DNA from: an uncultured Pelagibacteraceae bacterium
GTDB lineage: Bacteria > Pseudomonadota > Alphaproteobacteria > Pelagibacterales > Pelagibacteraceae
DNA: 20,599 nucleotides
Direction: 5' to 3'
NCBI GenBank assembly: GCA_902570545.1
Contig: CACFYO010000012.1
Coordinates: 1-20,599 of the forward strand
The notes beneath the pieces are model-generated. The model had not been told where the DNA came from, did no database searches, and saw only the letters and a list, made by a program, of their open reading frames with translations. This document shows, piece after piece, positions 1-6,544 of the stretch; within the stretch, counting starts at the first letter, position 1, and each line of letters begins with the position of its first letter. Position numbers and translations under genes: made by a program.

Positions 1-543
1 TCTTATATTTTTTGTGGCGAGCTCTACACCCATACCTTTAGTTAGTCCTTCAATACCAAATTTAGTCATATTATAAACGTTTCTACCAGACATGCCTACA
101 TGACCAAGTTGCGATGACATGTTTATAATGGATCCACCTCTTTTCTTATTTTTTATCATCTTCTTTACAACTATTTGAGCAACGTTAAATGCAGCTCTTA
201 AATTTAAATCTATCAAATAATTTAAGCTTTCTTGTTTTACTTTATCAAACGGTTCTGGAATATTAGTCCCAGCATTGTTTACTAAAATATCTATTATTTT
301 TATTTTTTTTAATTTTTTACTTAAATCTTTGTAATCCATTACATCACAGTTTATTTTTATTAATTTACTTTTTACTTTTTTTATATCTTTTTCTAGTTTA
401 TCTAAATCCGAAGAAGTTCTGCTTAGTCCTATTATTGTTGCTCCAGCCTCAGCCATTGCAATAGAACAAGCTCTTCCTAAGCCTTTACCAGCCCCCGTTA
501 CAAGAGCATACTTATTTTTAAGATTAATTTTTTTTAAATACAT
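1..543 (-). CDS. Partial SDR oxidoreductase, mirror copy of the right-end gene
   Basis: This is the reverse-strand duplicate of the SDR gene at the right end: ATG at 543, 181 codons open, no stop before the sequence ends. The protein has the SDR cofactor motif TGAGKGLG (residues 16-23), NNAG (89-92), a serine near 143 and the YxxxK pair (Tyr157, Lys161), so it would be an NAD(P)-dependent dehydrogenase/reductase lacking its last 60-80 residues. It lies wholly inside the inverted repeat. It should not be counted as a second gene until the repeat is verified; the copy starting at 20057 is the likely authentic one. Confidence 0.7.
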   Translation of the reverse strand, partial: MYLKKINLKNKYALVTGAGKGLGRACSIAMAEAGATIIGLSRTSSDLDKLEKDIKKVKSKLIKINCDVMDYKDLSKKLKKIKIIDILVNNAGTNIPEPFDKVKQESLNYLIDLNLRAAFNVAQIVVKKMIKNKKRGGSIINMSSQLGHVGMSGRNVYNMTKFGIEGLTKGMGVELATKNIR

Positions 544-662
544 TTAAATAAAAAGTTTTAAATCTGTGTAAATTAGTTCAACTGCCACAAACAATATAGC
601 AAATAAACCAACCCATGCTATCCATTTATAATCTTTTATCCATTTGGAAATTAATGTTGCAG
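1..662. repeat. Left arm of a 662-bp terminal inverted repeat
   Basis: Bases 1-662 read as the reverse complement of 19938-20599 (position i pairs with 20600-i); I compared several stretches plus both boundaries and found no mismatch. Identity stops at 662/663, where the left side continues into trigger factor and the right side continues into the body of the TerC gene. The arm reaches the very end of the sequence and cuts genes at both of its limits, so it does not behave like a mobile element. The right-hand copy has the coherent gene order, so this left copy is probably the false one, from an amplification chimera or assembly error. Confidence 0.95.
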
Positions 663-2076
663 AAGTTTTAGTTTTTTTTGTTTCTTTAGATTTTGTTTTT
701 ACTTCTTTTTTTTTAGGATCCGTCTTTTTCTTATTTTTTTCGTTTTCATCTTTTATATCCTGTTTAGCTTGCTCTTTAATGTTGTTTTCATTTTCCTCTT
801 TTAAAATTTTCTCAGCTTCTTCTTTAGTAATTTCTTTTTTAGTAGTTTTTGCTTTTTTCTTAATTTCTTCAATTATTTTTTCTTCGTAAATTTGTCCCCT
901 TAAACTGTCTAGAGCTGAAGGATTTTGCTCATAATAATCTTTAACTATCTTTTCTTGACCTGGCATCATTCTAAACTGTTTTTGTATTTCCATATTTATT
1001 TCTTCCTGAGATACATTAATCTTATTTTCTTCTCCAAAAGCGTTTAAGATTAATCCAGTTTTAATTCTTTTTTTAGCTTGTTCTTCTAATGATTTTTGGT
1101 TTTTTTTAACTTCATCTTCCTTCATTCCTTGAGATAATATTTTAACTTCCTGTTCAATTAAGTTACCGGGTAATTGGTCTAATTTTTCTTTCTCTATTTG
1201 TTCAAGAATATTTTTCTTTGTAATCATGGCTAAAGAATTTTTATATTCATCATTAATTTGTTTTGAAATCAATTCTTTTAAATTTACCAGATCTTTTGCA
1301 CCCATATTTTTTGCAAAATCATCATTAATTTTTACTTCTTCTGGAATTCTTACTGCTGTAATCTTACATTCAAAAACAGCACTTTTATTAATAAGTTCTT
1401 TTTCAGGAAAATTTTCAGGCAGATTTACTTCTACATTTTTTGTATCACCTGATTTAACGCCTTCTAATTGTCTATCAAAACCTTTTATAAACAAATCTTT
1501 TCCAAGAACTAATTGAGTATTTTTACCCTCGTTACCCTTAAATTCTTTGCCGTCAATAGTTCCTTTATAATCAAAAATCACAAGGTCATTAATTTTTGAG
1601 CTATAATTTGCTTCTGCATCTTTAAAATTGTTTTGATTTTTTGCTATTTCACTAATTCTTTTATCTGTTTCTTTTGGATCAATTTTTACTACATAGTCAT
1701 CTACTTTAATTGAGCTTAGTCCTTTGGCAGAAACCTCTGGTAGTTCAGTAACTGAAATAATGTATTCTAAATCTTTACCTTCACCAAAAGATTTTAAATC
1801 TATTTTAGGTTGTCCAGCAGGTTTGATTTTATTTTCTTCTAGAGCTTTTGTTGTTGTATCTTTTAGCAATTTATCAATTACTTCGCCGTAGACAGCTTTA
1901 CCAAATTGTCTTTTTAATATTTCGGTAGGTACCTTGCCAGGTCTGAAACCTTTTATTACAACATCTTTTCTTATTTCTTCATATTTCTCATTCATAAAGC
2001 CTGAGATTATTTTTTTATCTATAAATACTTTAAGATCTTTTTCTAAACCTTTTTTATTTTCTATTGTTACTTTCAT
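544..2076 (-). CDS. tig: Trigger factor, C-terminus replaced by a TerC tail (chimeric ORF)
   Basis: Trigger factor is the ribosome-bound chaperone and peptidyl-prolyl isomerase that meets nascent chains at the exit tunnel. The ribosome-docking signature GFRPGKVP is at residues 43-50, the FKBP-like isomerase domain spans about 160-246, and the helical chaperone domain about 255-410. A Lys/Glu-rich tail follows (about 405-471). Residues 1-471 are native. From codon 472 the reading frame crosses into the inverted repeat, and the last 38 residues are identical to the C-terminus of the TerC protein encoded at 19481-20056, including its final membrane helix. A cytosolic chaperone should not end in a membrane segment, so the 510-aa product is almost certainly an artefact and the true end of tig, with whatever follows it (often clpP), is missing. 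The start ATG is 10 nt past the tRNA-Leu CCA end, with no visible Shine-Dalgarno. Confidence 0.92.
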   Translation of the reverse strand: MKVTIENKKGLEKDLKVFIDKKIISGFMNEKYEEIRKDVVIKGFRPGKVPTEILKRQFGKAVYGEVIDKLLKDTTTKALEENKIKPAGQPKIDLKSFGEGKDLEYIISVTELPEVSAKGLSSIKVDDYVVKIDPKETDKRISEIAKNQNNFKDAEANYSSKINDLVIFDYKGTIDGKEFKGNEGKNTQLVLGKDLFIKGFDRQLEGVKSGDTKNVEVNLPENFPEKELINKSAVFECKITAVRIPEEVKINDDFAKNMGAKDLVNLKELISKQINDEYKNSLAMITKKNILEQIEKEKLDQLPGNLIEQEVKILSQGMKEDEVKKNQKSLEEQAKKRIKTGLILNAFGEENKINVSQEEINMEIQKQFRMMPGQEKIVKDYYEQNPSALDSLRGQIYEEKIIEEIKKKAKTTKKEITKEEAEKILKEENENNIKEQAKQDIKDENEKNKKKTDPKKKEVKTKSKETKKTKTSATLISKWIKDYKWIAWVGLFAILFVAVELIYTDLKLFI

Positions 2077-2086
2077 AAACTATTTA

Positions 2087-2171
2087 TGGTAGGCGAGAAA
2101 GGACTCGAACCTTCACAGCTTGCACTATTGGTTCCTAAGACCAACGCGTCTACCAATTCCGCCACTCGCCC
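2087..2171 (-). tRNA. tRNA-Leu (anticodon UAG)
   Basis: On the minus strand an 85-nt cloverleaf can be folded by hand. The acceptor GGGCGAG pairs with CTCGCCT (one G-U), discriminator A is followed by an encoded CCA (2087-2089), and the D-arm has the class II look of leucine tRNAs (GGCGGAATTGGTAGACGC). The anticodon stem UUGGU/ACCAA encloses the loop CUUAGGA, giving anticodon UAG, which reads CUN leucine codons. A long variable arm and the T-loop TTCGAGT follow. It is co-directional with tig, only 10 nt upstream of its start codon, so the two are likely co-transcribed. Confidence 0.96.
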
Positions 2172-2184
2172 AAATTTATGCTGT

Positions 2185-2213
2185 TTTATATAGTATTGAT
2201 CTAATTTGTCCAA
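2185..2213 (-). promoter_or_regulatory. Sigma-70-type promoter for tRNA-Leu and tig
   Basis: On the minus strand TTGGAC (2208-2213) and TATAAA (2185-2190) are separated by exactly 17 bp, close to the -35/-10 consensus. Transcription would start a few bases before the mature tRNA 5' end at 2171. In such AT-rich DNA TATAAA alone means little, but the spacing, the -35 match and the position in front of a tRNA together support it. Confidence 0.65.
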
Positions 2214-2252
2214 TCAGAATAATAGTGTAAAAGGATATAAATATATAAAAAA

Positions 2253-2510
2253 ATGATAGTTTCACCGTGTATAAGCATTTGCAAAATGGATCCTGTAACT
2301 GGATACTGTTATGGCTGTGGAAGAAATAATGAAGAAAAGAAGATTTGGAAAGACCAAAATACTAGGGATGAGTGGAAAAAACAAAATTTAGAAGATATTC
2401 AGAAGAGAATGCAAGGATGGCAGCTGGAAAGTTTCAAAGAATCTTATGAACATAAAAAAAATAATGGAATGTCATTATTTAAAAAGAAGCAACTAAATGA
2501 CTCAAACTAG
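2253..2510 (+). CDS. DUF1289 family small cysteine-rich protein
   Basis: An 85-aa protein beginning with the DUF1289 pattern: SPCISICKMDPVTGYCYGCGR at about residues 4-24, with Cys6, Cys10, Cys19 and Cys22 placed as metal or Fe-S ligands, then a Trp-containing helical region and a basic tail. The family is widespread in proteobacteria, short and cytosolic, and its biochemical role is not established; metal binding is inferred from the cysteines. The gene diverges from tRNA-Leu. Its last 14 bases overlap the start of the small membrane protein that follows, suggesting translational coupling. Confidence 0.88.
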   Translation: MIVSPCISICKMDPVTGYCYGCGRNNEEKKIWKDQNTRDEWKKQNLEDIQKRMQGWQLESFKESYEHKKNNGMSLFKKKQLNDSN

Positions 2511-2667
2511 ATTAGTTGTAATAATTTATATAATTGGAATTCTTATTGGAGCATTTGTTTTTGATTTGTGGGGTGCTGAAACAAGTGCTATTAAAAGTTT
2601 AGCGGCGATGTTTTGGACAGCATTGTTGCTTATAGCTATTGTATTTGCTGATAAAAAAAAGGAATAA
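2497..2667 (+). CDS. Small two-helix membrane protein, 56 aa
   Basis: A 56-codon frame with its ATG at 2497, inside the end of the DUF1289 gene in another frame, and TAA at 2665-2667. The product has a hydrophobic helix at about residues 6-24, a short polar link (WGAETSAIKS) and a second helix at about 36-51, ending in the charged tail DKKKE. It is probably an inner-membrane hairpin with both ends in the cytoplasm. I do not recognise a family. Support for its reality is the overlap with the upstream gene, the sharp hydrophobicity pattern and the exact fit up to the stop of the convergent gene at 2668. A 45-aa protein at 4688-4825 has the same architecture. Confidence 0.62.
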   Translation: MTQTRLVVIIYIIGILIGAFVFDLWGAETSAIKSLAAMFWTALLLIAIVFADKKKE

Positions 2668-3522
2668 TTAATCTTTTTGTATTAGTTCACTTATAAACAA
2701 ATCTCCATTACCATCTTCTACTGCTTTTTTGTAAAAAGATTTTTTTACATCAGCTAATTTTTCTGCATTACCTAAATCTTTTAGCATTTCATGGATGTAA
2801 GTAAGATCTTTTAAAGTATTGGAAGTTGAAAATTTAAATCCAGTATAATCATCTTTAAGCATATTATCAAAAATTCTATTTAAAGCTGTTGAGTTTCCAG
2901 ATCCTAATTTTGCAACAGCAAAAAGTTTTTCTAAATCAATGTCTAATTTTTTTGCACTCTTTATGAATTCTATAACATTTGTTGCCGTACCTAGTGACAA
3001 AAAATTATTTAGTAACTTTGACTTTGCTCCTTTGCCCACTTCTCCAAAATGGAAATAATCTTTGCAAAAAGTTTTTAAATAAACTTCAGATTTCTTAAAA
3101 TTTTCCTCAGATGCTCCTACAATACCCCCACAAACACCTTCTTCTGCTTGAACAGGACCTCCCATCACAGGGCATTCAATGTAGTTAATTTTTTGTTTTG
3201 AAAAAATCTGTTCCATTTGAATAGATCCATTTTGGCTATGTGTTGTAACATCAATAATTAATGTATTATCTTTTAGTAGAGTTAAGACCTTTTCAGCAAT
3301 ACTTAAAGCGATAGGTGTATTAGTTACACAAAGAAATAATGCATCTAAATTCTTTTCACAAAGTTCATTGTAAGATTTTACCTCAATAGCACCATCACTT
3401 ACAATCTTATCTATCGGTGCCCTTTTTTTGTTTGCAATAACAAATAAGTTATTTCCTTTTTTTAAAATATTTTTGGCTATCCCATAACCCATATAGCCAA
3501 CACCAATAAAACCTACATTCAT
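2668..3522 (-). CDS. 3-hydroxyisobutyrate dehydrogenase family NAD(P)-dependent oxidoreductase
   Basis: A 284-aa beta-hydroxyacid dehydrogenase. The N-terminal Rossmann fold opens with GFIGVGYMG (residues 4-12). The substrate-side motif DVTTHS (91-96) stands where DxST is usual, the glycine-rich PVMGGPVQAEEG is at 118-129, and the catalytic Lys169 with Asn173 lies in the helix AKSKLLNN. The C-terminal half is the all-helical domain of the family. Members oxidise 3-hydroxyisobutyrate, tartronate semialdehyde or related beta-hydroxyacids; some are imine or succinic-semialdehyde reductases. Substrate is not determinable here. It differs clearly from the MmsB at 12227-13153, notably in having no long C-terminal insertion. 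It is transcribed alone, divergent from the uracil-DNA glycosylase across 49 bp. Confidence 0.87.
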   Translation of the reverse strand: MNVGFIGVGYMGYGIAKNILKKGNNLFVIANKKRAPIDKIVSDGAIEVKSYNELCEKNLDALFLCVTNTPIALSIAEKVLTLLKDNTLIIDVTTHSQNGSIQMEQIFSKQKINYIECPVMGGPVQAEEGVCGGIVGASEENFKKSEVYLKTFCKDYFHFGEVGKGAKSKLLNNFLSLGTATNVIEFIKSAKKLDIDLEKLFAVAKLGSGNSTALNRIFDNMLKDDYTGFKFSTSNTLKDLTYIHEMLKDLGNAEKLADVKKSFYKKAVEDGNGDLFISELIQKD

Positions 3523-3571
3523 AATCTAAAATAATTATAGTATAAGACATAGAGATTAAAAATTAATATTT

Positions 3572-4246
3572 ATGACTAATGATTTTAAAAAACTTGAAAA
3601 TTTGATAGTGGGCTGCAAAAAATGCACTAGGTTGGTCAGTTTTAGAAAAAAGATAGCAAAAGAAAAACGAAGACAATACTTAAATGAAAAATACTGGGGA
3701 AAACCAATAACAGGCTTTGGTGACCCAAAAGCCAGAATTTTGTTTGTTGGTTTAGCACCAGCAGCACATGGCGGCAATAGAACCGGAAGGGTTTTTACAG
3801 GAGATAGATCGTCTGATTTTTTATACAAGTGTCTTTATAAAGCAAAATTATCTAACCAGCCAAATTCAGACCACAGAAATGACAGACTTAAATTGAGAGA
3901 TATATTTATAACTACTGCTTTAAAATGTGTTCCGCCTGGAGACAAGCCAACAAAAAAAGAGTTAAACACTTGCTTCAAATATTTTAATAAAGAAATTGAA
4001 TACTTAGAAAATTTAAAGATTATTGTTGCACTTGGTAAAATAGCTTTTGATGCTTGTATACAATTTTATAAAAAATATTACAAAATTGATCCAAATATTA
4101 AATTTGGACATAGTAGATTCTTCAAACTTCCAAATAATATTTTATTGGTAGGTTCTTATCATCCAAGTCCAAGAAATGTAAATACAGGCAGAATTAACGT
4201 AAATAAAATGACTAATTTATTTATTAAAGTTAAAAATACTATTTAA
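3572..4246 (+). CDS. Family 5 uracil-DNA glycosylase (UdgB-like)
   Basis: A 224-aa base-excision-repair enzyme that removes uracil and some other deaminated bases from DNA. Motif A is GLAPAAHGGNRTGRVFTGD (about 60-78), characteristic of family 5 in having no Asp or Asn as the usual water-activating residue; the C-terminal loop motif HPSPRN is at 197-202. Four cysteines (15, 18, 119, 134) are placed as the [4Fe-4S] ligands of the family 4/5 enzymes. Length is slightly short but complete. The gene faces the YbgC gene and their 3' ends overlap by 8 bp. Family assignment is firm; whether it is the cell's main uracil glycosylase cannot be told. Confidence 0.92.
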   Translation: MTNDFKKLENLIVGCKKCTRLVSFRKKIAKEKRRQYLNEKYWGKPITGFGDPKARILFVGLAPAAHGGNRTGRVFTGDRSSDFLYKCLYKAKLSNQPNSDHRNDRLKLRDIFITTALKCVPPGDKPTKKELNTCFKYFNKEIEYLENLKIIVALGKIAFDACIQFYKKYYKIDPNIKFGHSRFFKLPNNILLVGSYHPSPRNVNTGRINVNKMTNLFIKVKNTI

Positions 4247-4634
4247 TTAATTGTTCTTTGAGTTTTTCAGGTATTTTGGTTGGTTTACCGTCTTTATTAA
4301 TTGTAGCTAAATGAACATCTGCAGTTAAAATTAAATTATCTTTTACAAAAATATCTTGCTTCATTTTAATTGACACATTCTTTACTTCTACAATTTCAGA
4401 AAAAATATCAAGTTTATCTTCTAACCTTGAAGGTTTTATAAAGTTTAAATTACAAGATTTAACAATTATATATATTCCATAATTTTCTTTCAGGTTAGAA
4501 TTTGTAAAGTTTACAGAGGCTATGGCATCAGTTCTAGCACGCTCTATAAATTTTAAATAATTTGCATAATAAACTACTCCACCAGCATCTGTATCTTCAT
4601 AATAAATATTAAAACTTGATTTAAATTTTTTCAT
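4239..4634 (-). CDS. ybgC: YbgC-like hotdog-fold acyl-CoA thioesterase
   Basis: A 131-aa single hotdog (4HBT) domain. The active-site segment EDTDAGGVVYYANYLKF (about 13-29) is the YbgC hallmark, with Asp16 as the expected catalytic residue; Tyr23 occupies a position that is often His in enterobacterial members. The family hydrolyses short- or medium-chain acyl-CoAs and in many proteobacteria is encoded beside tolQRA; no tol genes are in view, so the Tol link is family knowledge only. The 3' end overlaps the glycosylase gene. Upstream it diverges from a 45-aa membrane protein across 53 bp. Confidence 0.88.
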   Translation of the reverse strand: MKKFKSSFNIYYEDTDAGGVVYYANYLKFIERARTDAIASVNFTNSNLKENYGIYIIVKSCNLNFIKPSRLEDKLDIFSEIVEVKNVSIKMKQDIFVKDNLILTADVHLATINKDGKPTKIPEKLKEQLIK

Positions 4635-4687
4635 GAAAATAATAATATCAAAGTGAAAATATTTTTTATACTAATGATTAATACAAT

Positions 4688-4825
4688 ATGAAAATTTATA
4701 TAATTTGGTTAATTGGTGTAATATTATGGAATTTCGGATACCCAGAAGCTGCTCCTATCCTCGATGTTTTGGCTGCAATAATACTGTCTTTATTAAGTTT
4801 TGGTTTAAAAAAGTATCTTAATTAA
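4688..4825 (+). CDS. Small two-helix membrane protein, 45 aa
   Basis: A 45-codon frame, ATG at 4688 and TAA at 4823. The product has a hydrophobic segment at about residues 3-16 (IYIIWLIGVILW), a turn containing GYPEAAP, then a second hydrophobic helix (about 25-39) and a basic end (KKYLN). It fills the gap between the divergent ybgC and the convergent DUF3047 gene almost completely: 4 nt separate its stop from the next gene's end. I recognise no named family. Its layout and spacing resemble the 56-aa protein at 2497-2667, including IYII near the start of helix 1 and LAA at the start of helix 2, so they may be distant relatives. Confidence 0.58.
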   Translation: MKIYIIWLIGVILWNFGYPEAAPILDVLAAIILSLLSFGLKKYLN

Positions 4826-4829
4826 ACTT

Positions 4830-5492
4830 TTACTCAGAAGAAAAAAAAATATTTTGGTAATAACTAACTGCGGTTAGTTTTGAATTATCTGTATCTGCCA
4901 TAATTGCAATTCCTGAAAGTTCTTCAACGTCTAGATCATGAAATTTTTTAAAATCTTCCTTCACATTAGCTCTTACTGTAACCCATTCATTTAAATTTGA
5001 CTTTGTTGAAGCCAGAACGCTATCGATAGATTTCTTTGTATAAGGGCTGGGCCATGTTTCTCCTACATTTGAATTGCTTGAAAAAACATAGTTAATAGCT
5101 CTATTTGATAGTGGTGTTGCGCCAGTTTTTTTGATTACAAAAACTCTAGCAGCAAAATCATGACCTTTTTTGGTATTTTCTTTTATACCTTTAAGATCTT
5201 TTTCAATTTTCCAAGTAATATTTATAAAAGGGGTTTTGTCTAAATTAATTTTTATTTCTTTTCCCACTCCTGATGCTGCATTTTCTGCAACTGCTTTCAA
5301 ATAACTTCCGTTCTCATTATTTCCAATAGAATACAATGTTTTTGCATCAGCTCCTCTTACTTTTCTGACTTCTAATGAATTTAATTCCTCCTCAGTAAAA
5401 TCGAAAACCATTAGTTTTTCAGCACAAACAGAGGATATAAATAAAAAATAAATTGTTATTATTTTGATAAATTTTATTAACACTCGTTTCAT
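4830..5492 (-). CDS. DUF3047 family secreted protein
   Basis: A 220-aa protein with a Sec signal peptide (basic start, hydrophobic core about 8-22, likely cleavage after SVCA at residue 24). The mature part carries the DUF3047 pattern: KGHDFAARVFV (109-119), a WPSPYT segment (147-152) and GIAIMADTDNS (194-204). The fold is expected to be a beta-sandwich and the protein periplasmic. The function of DUF3047 is unknown and carbohydrate binding is only a guess from the fold. It is co-directional with the zinc alcohol dehydrogenase that ends 45 bp downstream of its start, so the two are separate transcription neighbours rather than a tight pair. Confidence 0.82.
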   Translation of the reverse strand: MKRVLIKFIKIITIYFLFISSVCAEKLMVFDFTEEELNSLEVRKVRGADAKTLYSIGNNENGSYLKAVAENAASGVGKEIKINLDKTPFINITWKIEKDLKGIKENTKKGHDFAARVFVIKKTGATPLSNRAINYVFSSNSNVGETWPSPYTKKSIDSVLASTKSNLNEWVTVRANVKEDFKKFHDLDVEELSGIAIMADTDNSKLTAVSYYQNIFFSSE

Positions 5493-5537
5493 ATAATTAA
5501 ATATTTTTAATTATCAACTATAATTTAAAATTTAACT

Positions 5538-6542
5538 TTAAGGTAAAAGAACAATTTTTGGTGAAGAACAGGTTCCGTCATGAATTTGTTTAAAGGCCTC
5601 TGCACCTTTCTTTAACTCTCTATATTCTATCCAGTCTAATTTTCCTATTTTCTTATCTGCTAAAATTTTGATCGTGTCTTCAAAATCTTTATTAGTATAG
5701 CAATATGTGCCAATAAAAGTTACCTCTTGAAGAGTTGCTTTTCTAAAATTAAACTGCCCTGCAGGTTGGGTTAATCCAATATGTATTATTGTGCCTCCAG
5801 GTTTAATAACTGATATAGCTTGTTGTCTTGAAACTTCTAAACCAACTGTATCAAATACAACATCGAAGCTGTCATTTTGGACTTCTTTGTCTGATGGATT
5901 AACAAATTTCCCCTCAAAATATTTTGAGCACTTTGTTAGTCTCAAATTATTGGGATCAGACATAACAATATTTTTGTTTCCTTTAATTTTAGATAATATT
6001 AACGAGCACAATAATCCAATCGCTCCAGCTCCTTGAACTAAAGTTCTACATTCAGCTAGAGGTTTTTTTAGAGAACTCTCTCCCATTAAGACTGCGTGCA
6101 AAGCAACTGCTGTTGGTTCTGCTATAGCCGCCTCATTAAGGTCTAAATGATCTGGCACCTCATATATATTTTGATTAGGAGAAGAAACCAATTCTGCAAA
6201 AACTCCTTGTCTCTCGTAAGGCTTGTTCATTCCTAAGAGAACCCTATGTGGACACAAATGCTCTCGCCCACTTGTGCAATATTCGCACTTTCCGCATGTT
6301 ATTAATGGATTTAAAACAGCATTTTTTCCTTGAAATTTACCATTTTGAATTACACCACTTACCTCATGTCCAATTATTAGTGGAGCAATTCTTCGTTCAT
6401 CTTTTCCGTGATACGCGTGCATATCAGATCCACATATACCTGAGGCATGAACTTTTAATATGCTTTCTCCACTTGTCTCTACAGGGTCTTTTTCTTCTCT
6501 GTAAACCAATTCTTCAACACCGGTATAAACTAAAGCTTTCAT
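5538..6542 (-). CDS. Zinc-dependent medium-chain alcohol/polyol dehydrogenase
   Basis: A 334-aa MDR-superfamily NAD(P)-dependent dehydrogenase. Catalytic zinc ligands are Cys37 (in GICGSD), His59 and Glu60 (GHE), with Glu142 a further candidate; the structural zinc is held by Cys83, Cys86, Cys89 and Cys97. The cofactor motif GAGAIG is at 171-176, and the family dinucleotide domain runs to about 300. It resembles sorbitol, threonine and galactitol-phosphate dehydrogenases; the specific alcohol is not readable. It starts 2 nt after the stop of the NCS1 permease gene, so the two form an operon and the permease may import its substrate or a precursor. Confidence 0.9.
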   Translation of the reverse strand: MKALVYTGVEELVYREEKDPVETSGESILKVHASGICGSDMHAYHGKDERRIAPLIIGHEVSGVIQNGKFQGKNAVLNPLITCGKCEYCTSGREHLCPHRVLLGMNKPYERQGVFAELVSSPNQNIYEVPDHLDLNEAAIAEPTAVALHAVLMGESSLKKPLAECRTLVQGAGAIGLLCSLILSKIKGNKNIVMSDPNNLRLTKCSKYFEGKFVNPSDKEVQNDSFDVVFDTVGLEVSRQQAISVIKPGGTIIHIGLTQPAGQFNFRKATLQEVTFIGTYCYTNKDFEDTIKILADKKIGKLDWIEYRELKKGAEAFKQIHDGTCSSPKIVLLP

Positions 6543-6544
6543 AA

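Noticed and set aside
1..662. Terminal inverted repeats of a transposon or linear replicon
   Set aside because: The arms lie within ordinary coding genes, no transposase or telomere-type gene is present, and the inner boundary cuts TerC mid-gene. Artefact explains it better.
644..1516. Plus-strand frames opposite trigger factor (81 and 96 aa)
   Set aside because: Phe/Ser-rich products are the complement of Lys/Glu-rich tig sequence; no independent support.
2668..3522. A second copy of mmsB
   Set aside because: It shares family motifs with 12227-13153 but lacks the true MmsB C-terminal blocks and differs throughout, so it is a distinct beta-hydroxyacid dehydrogenase.
3556..3828. 90-aa minus-strand frame opposite the uracil-DNA glycosylase
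   Set aside because: It is antisense to a strongly conserved enzyme, has no recognisable motif and fits a shadow frame.
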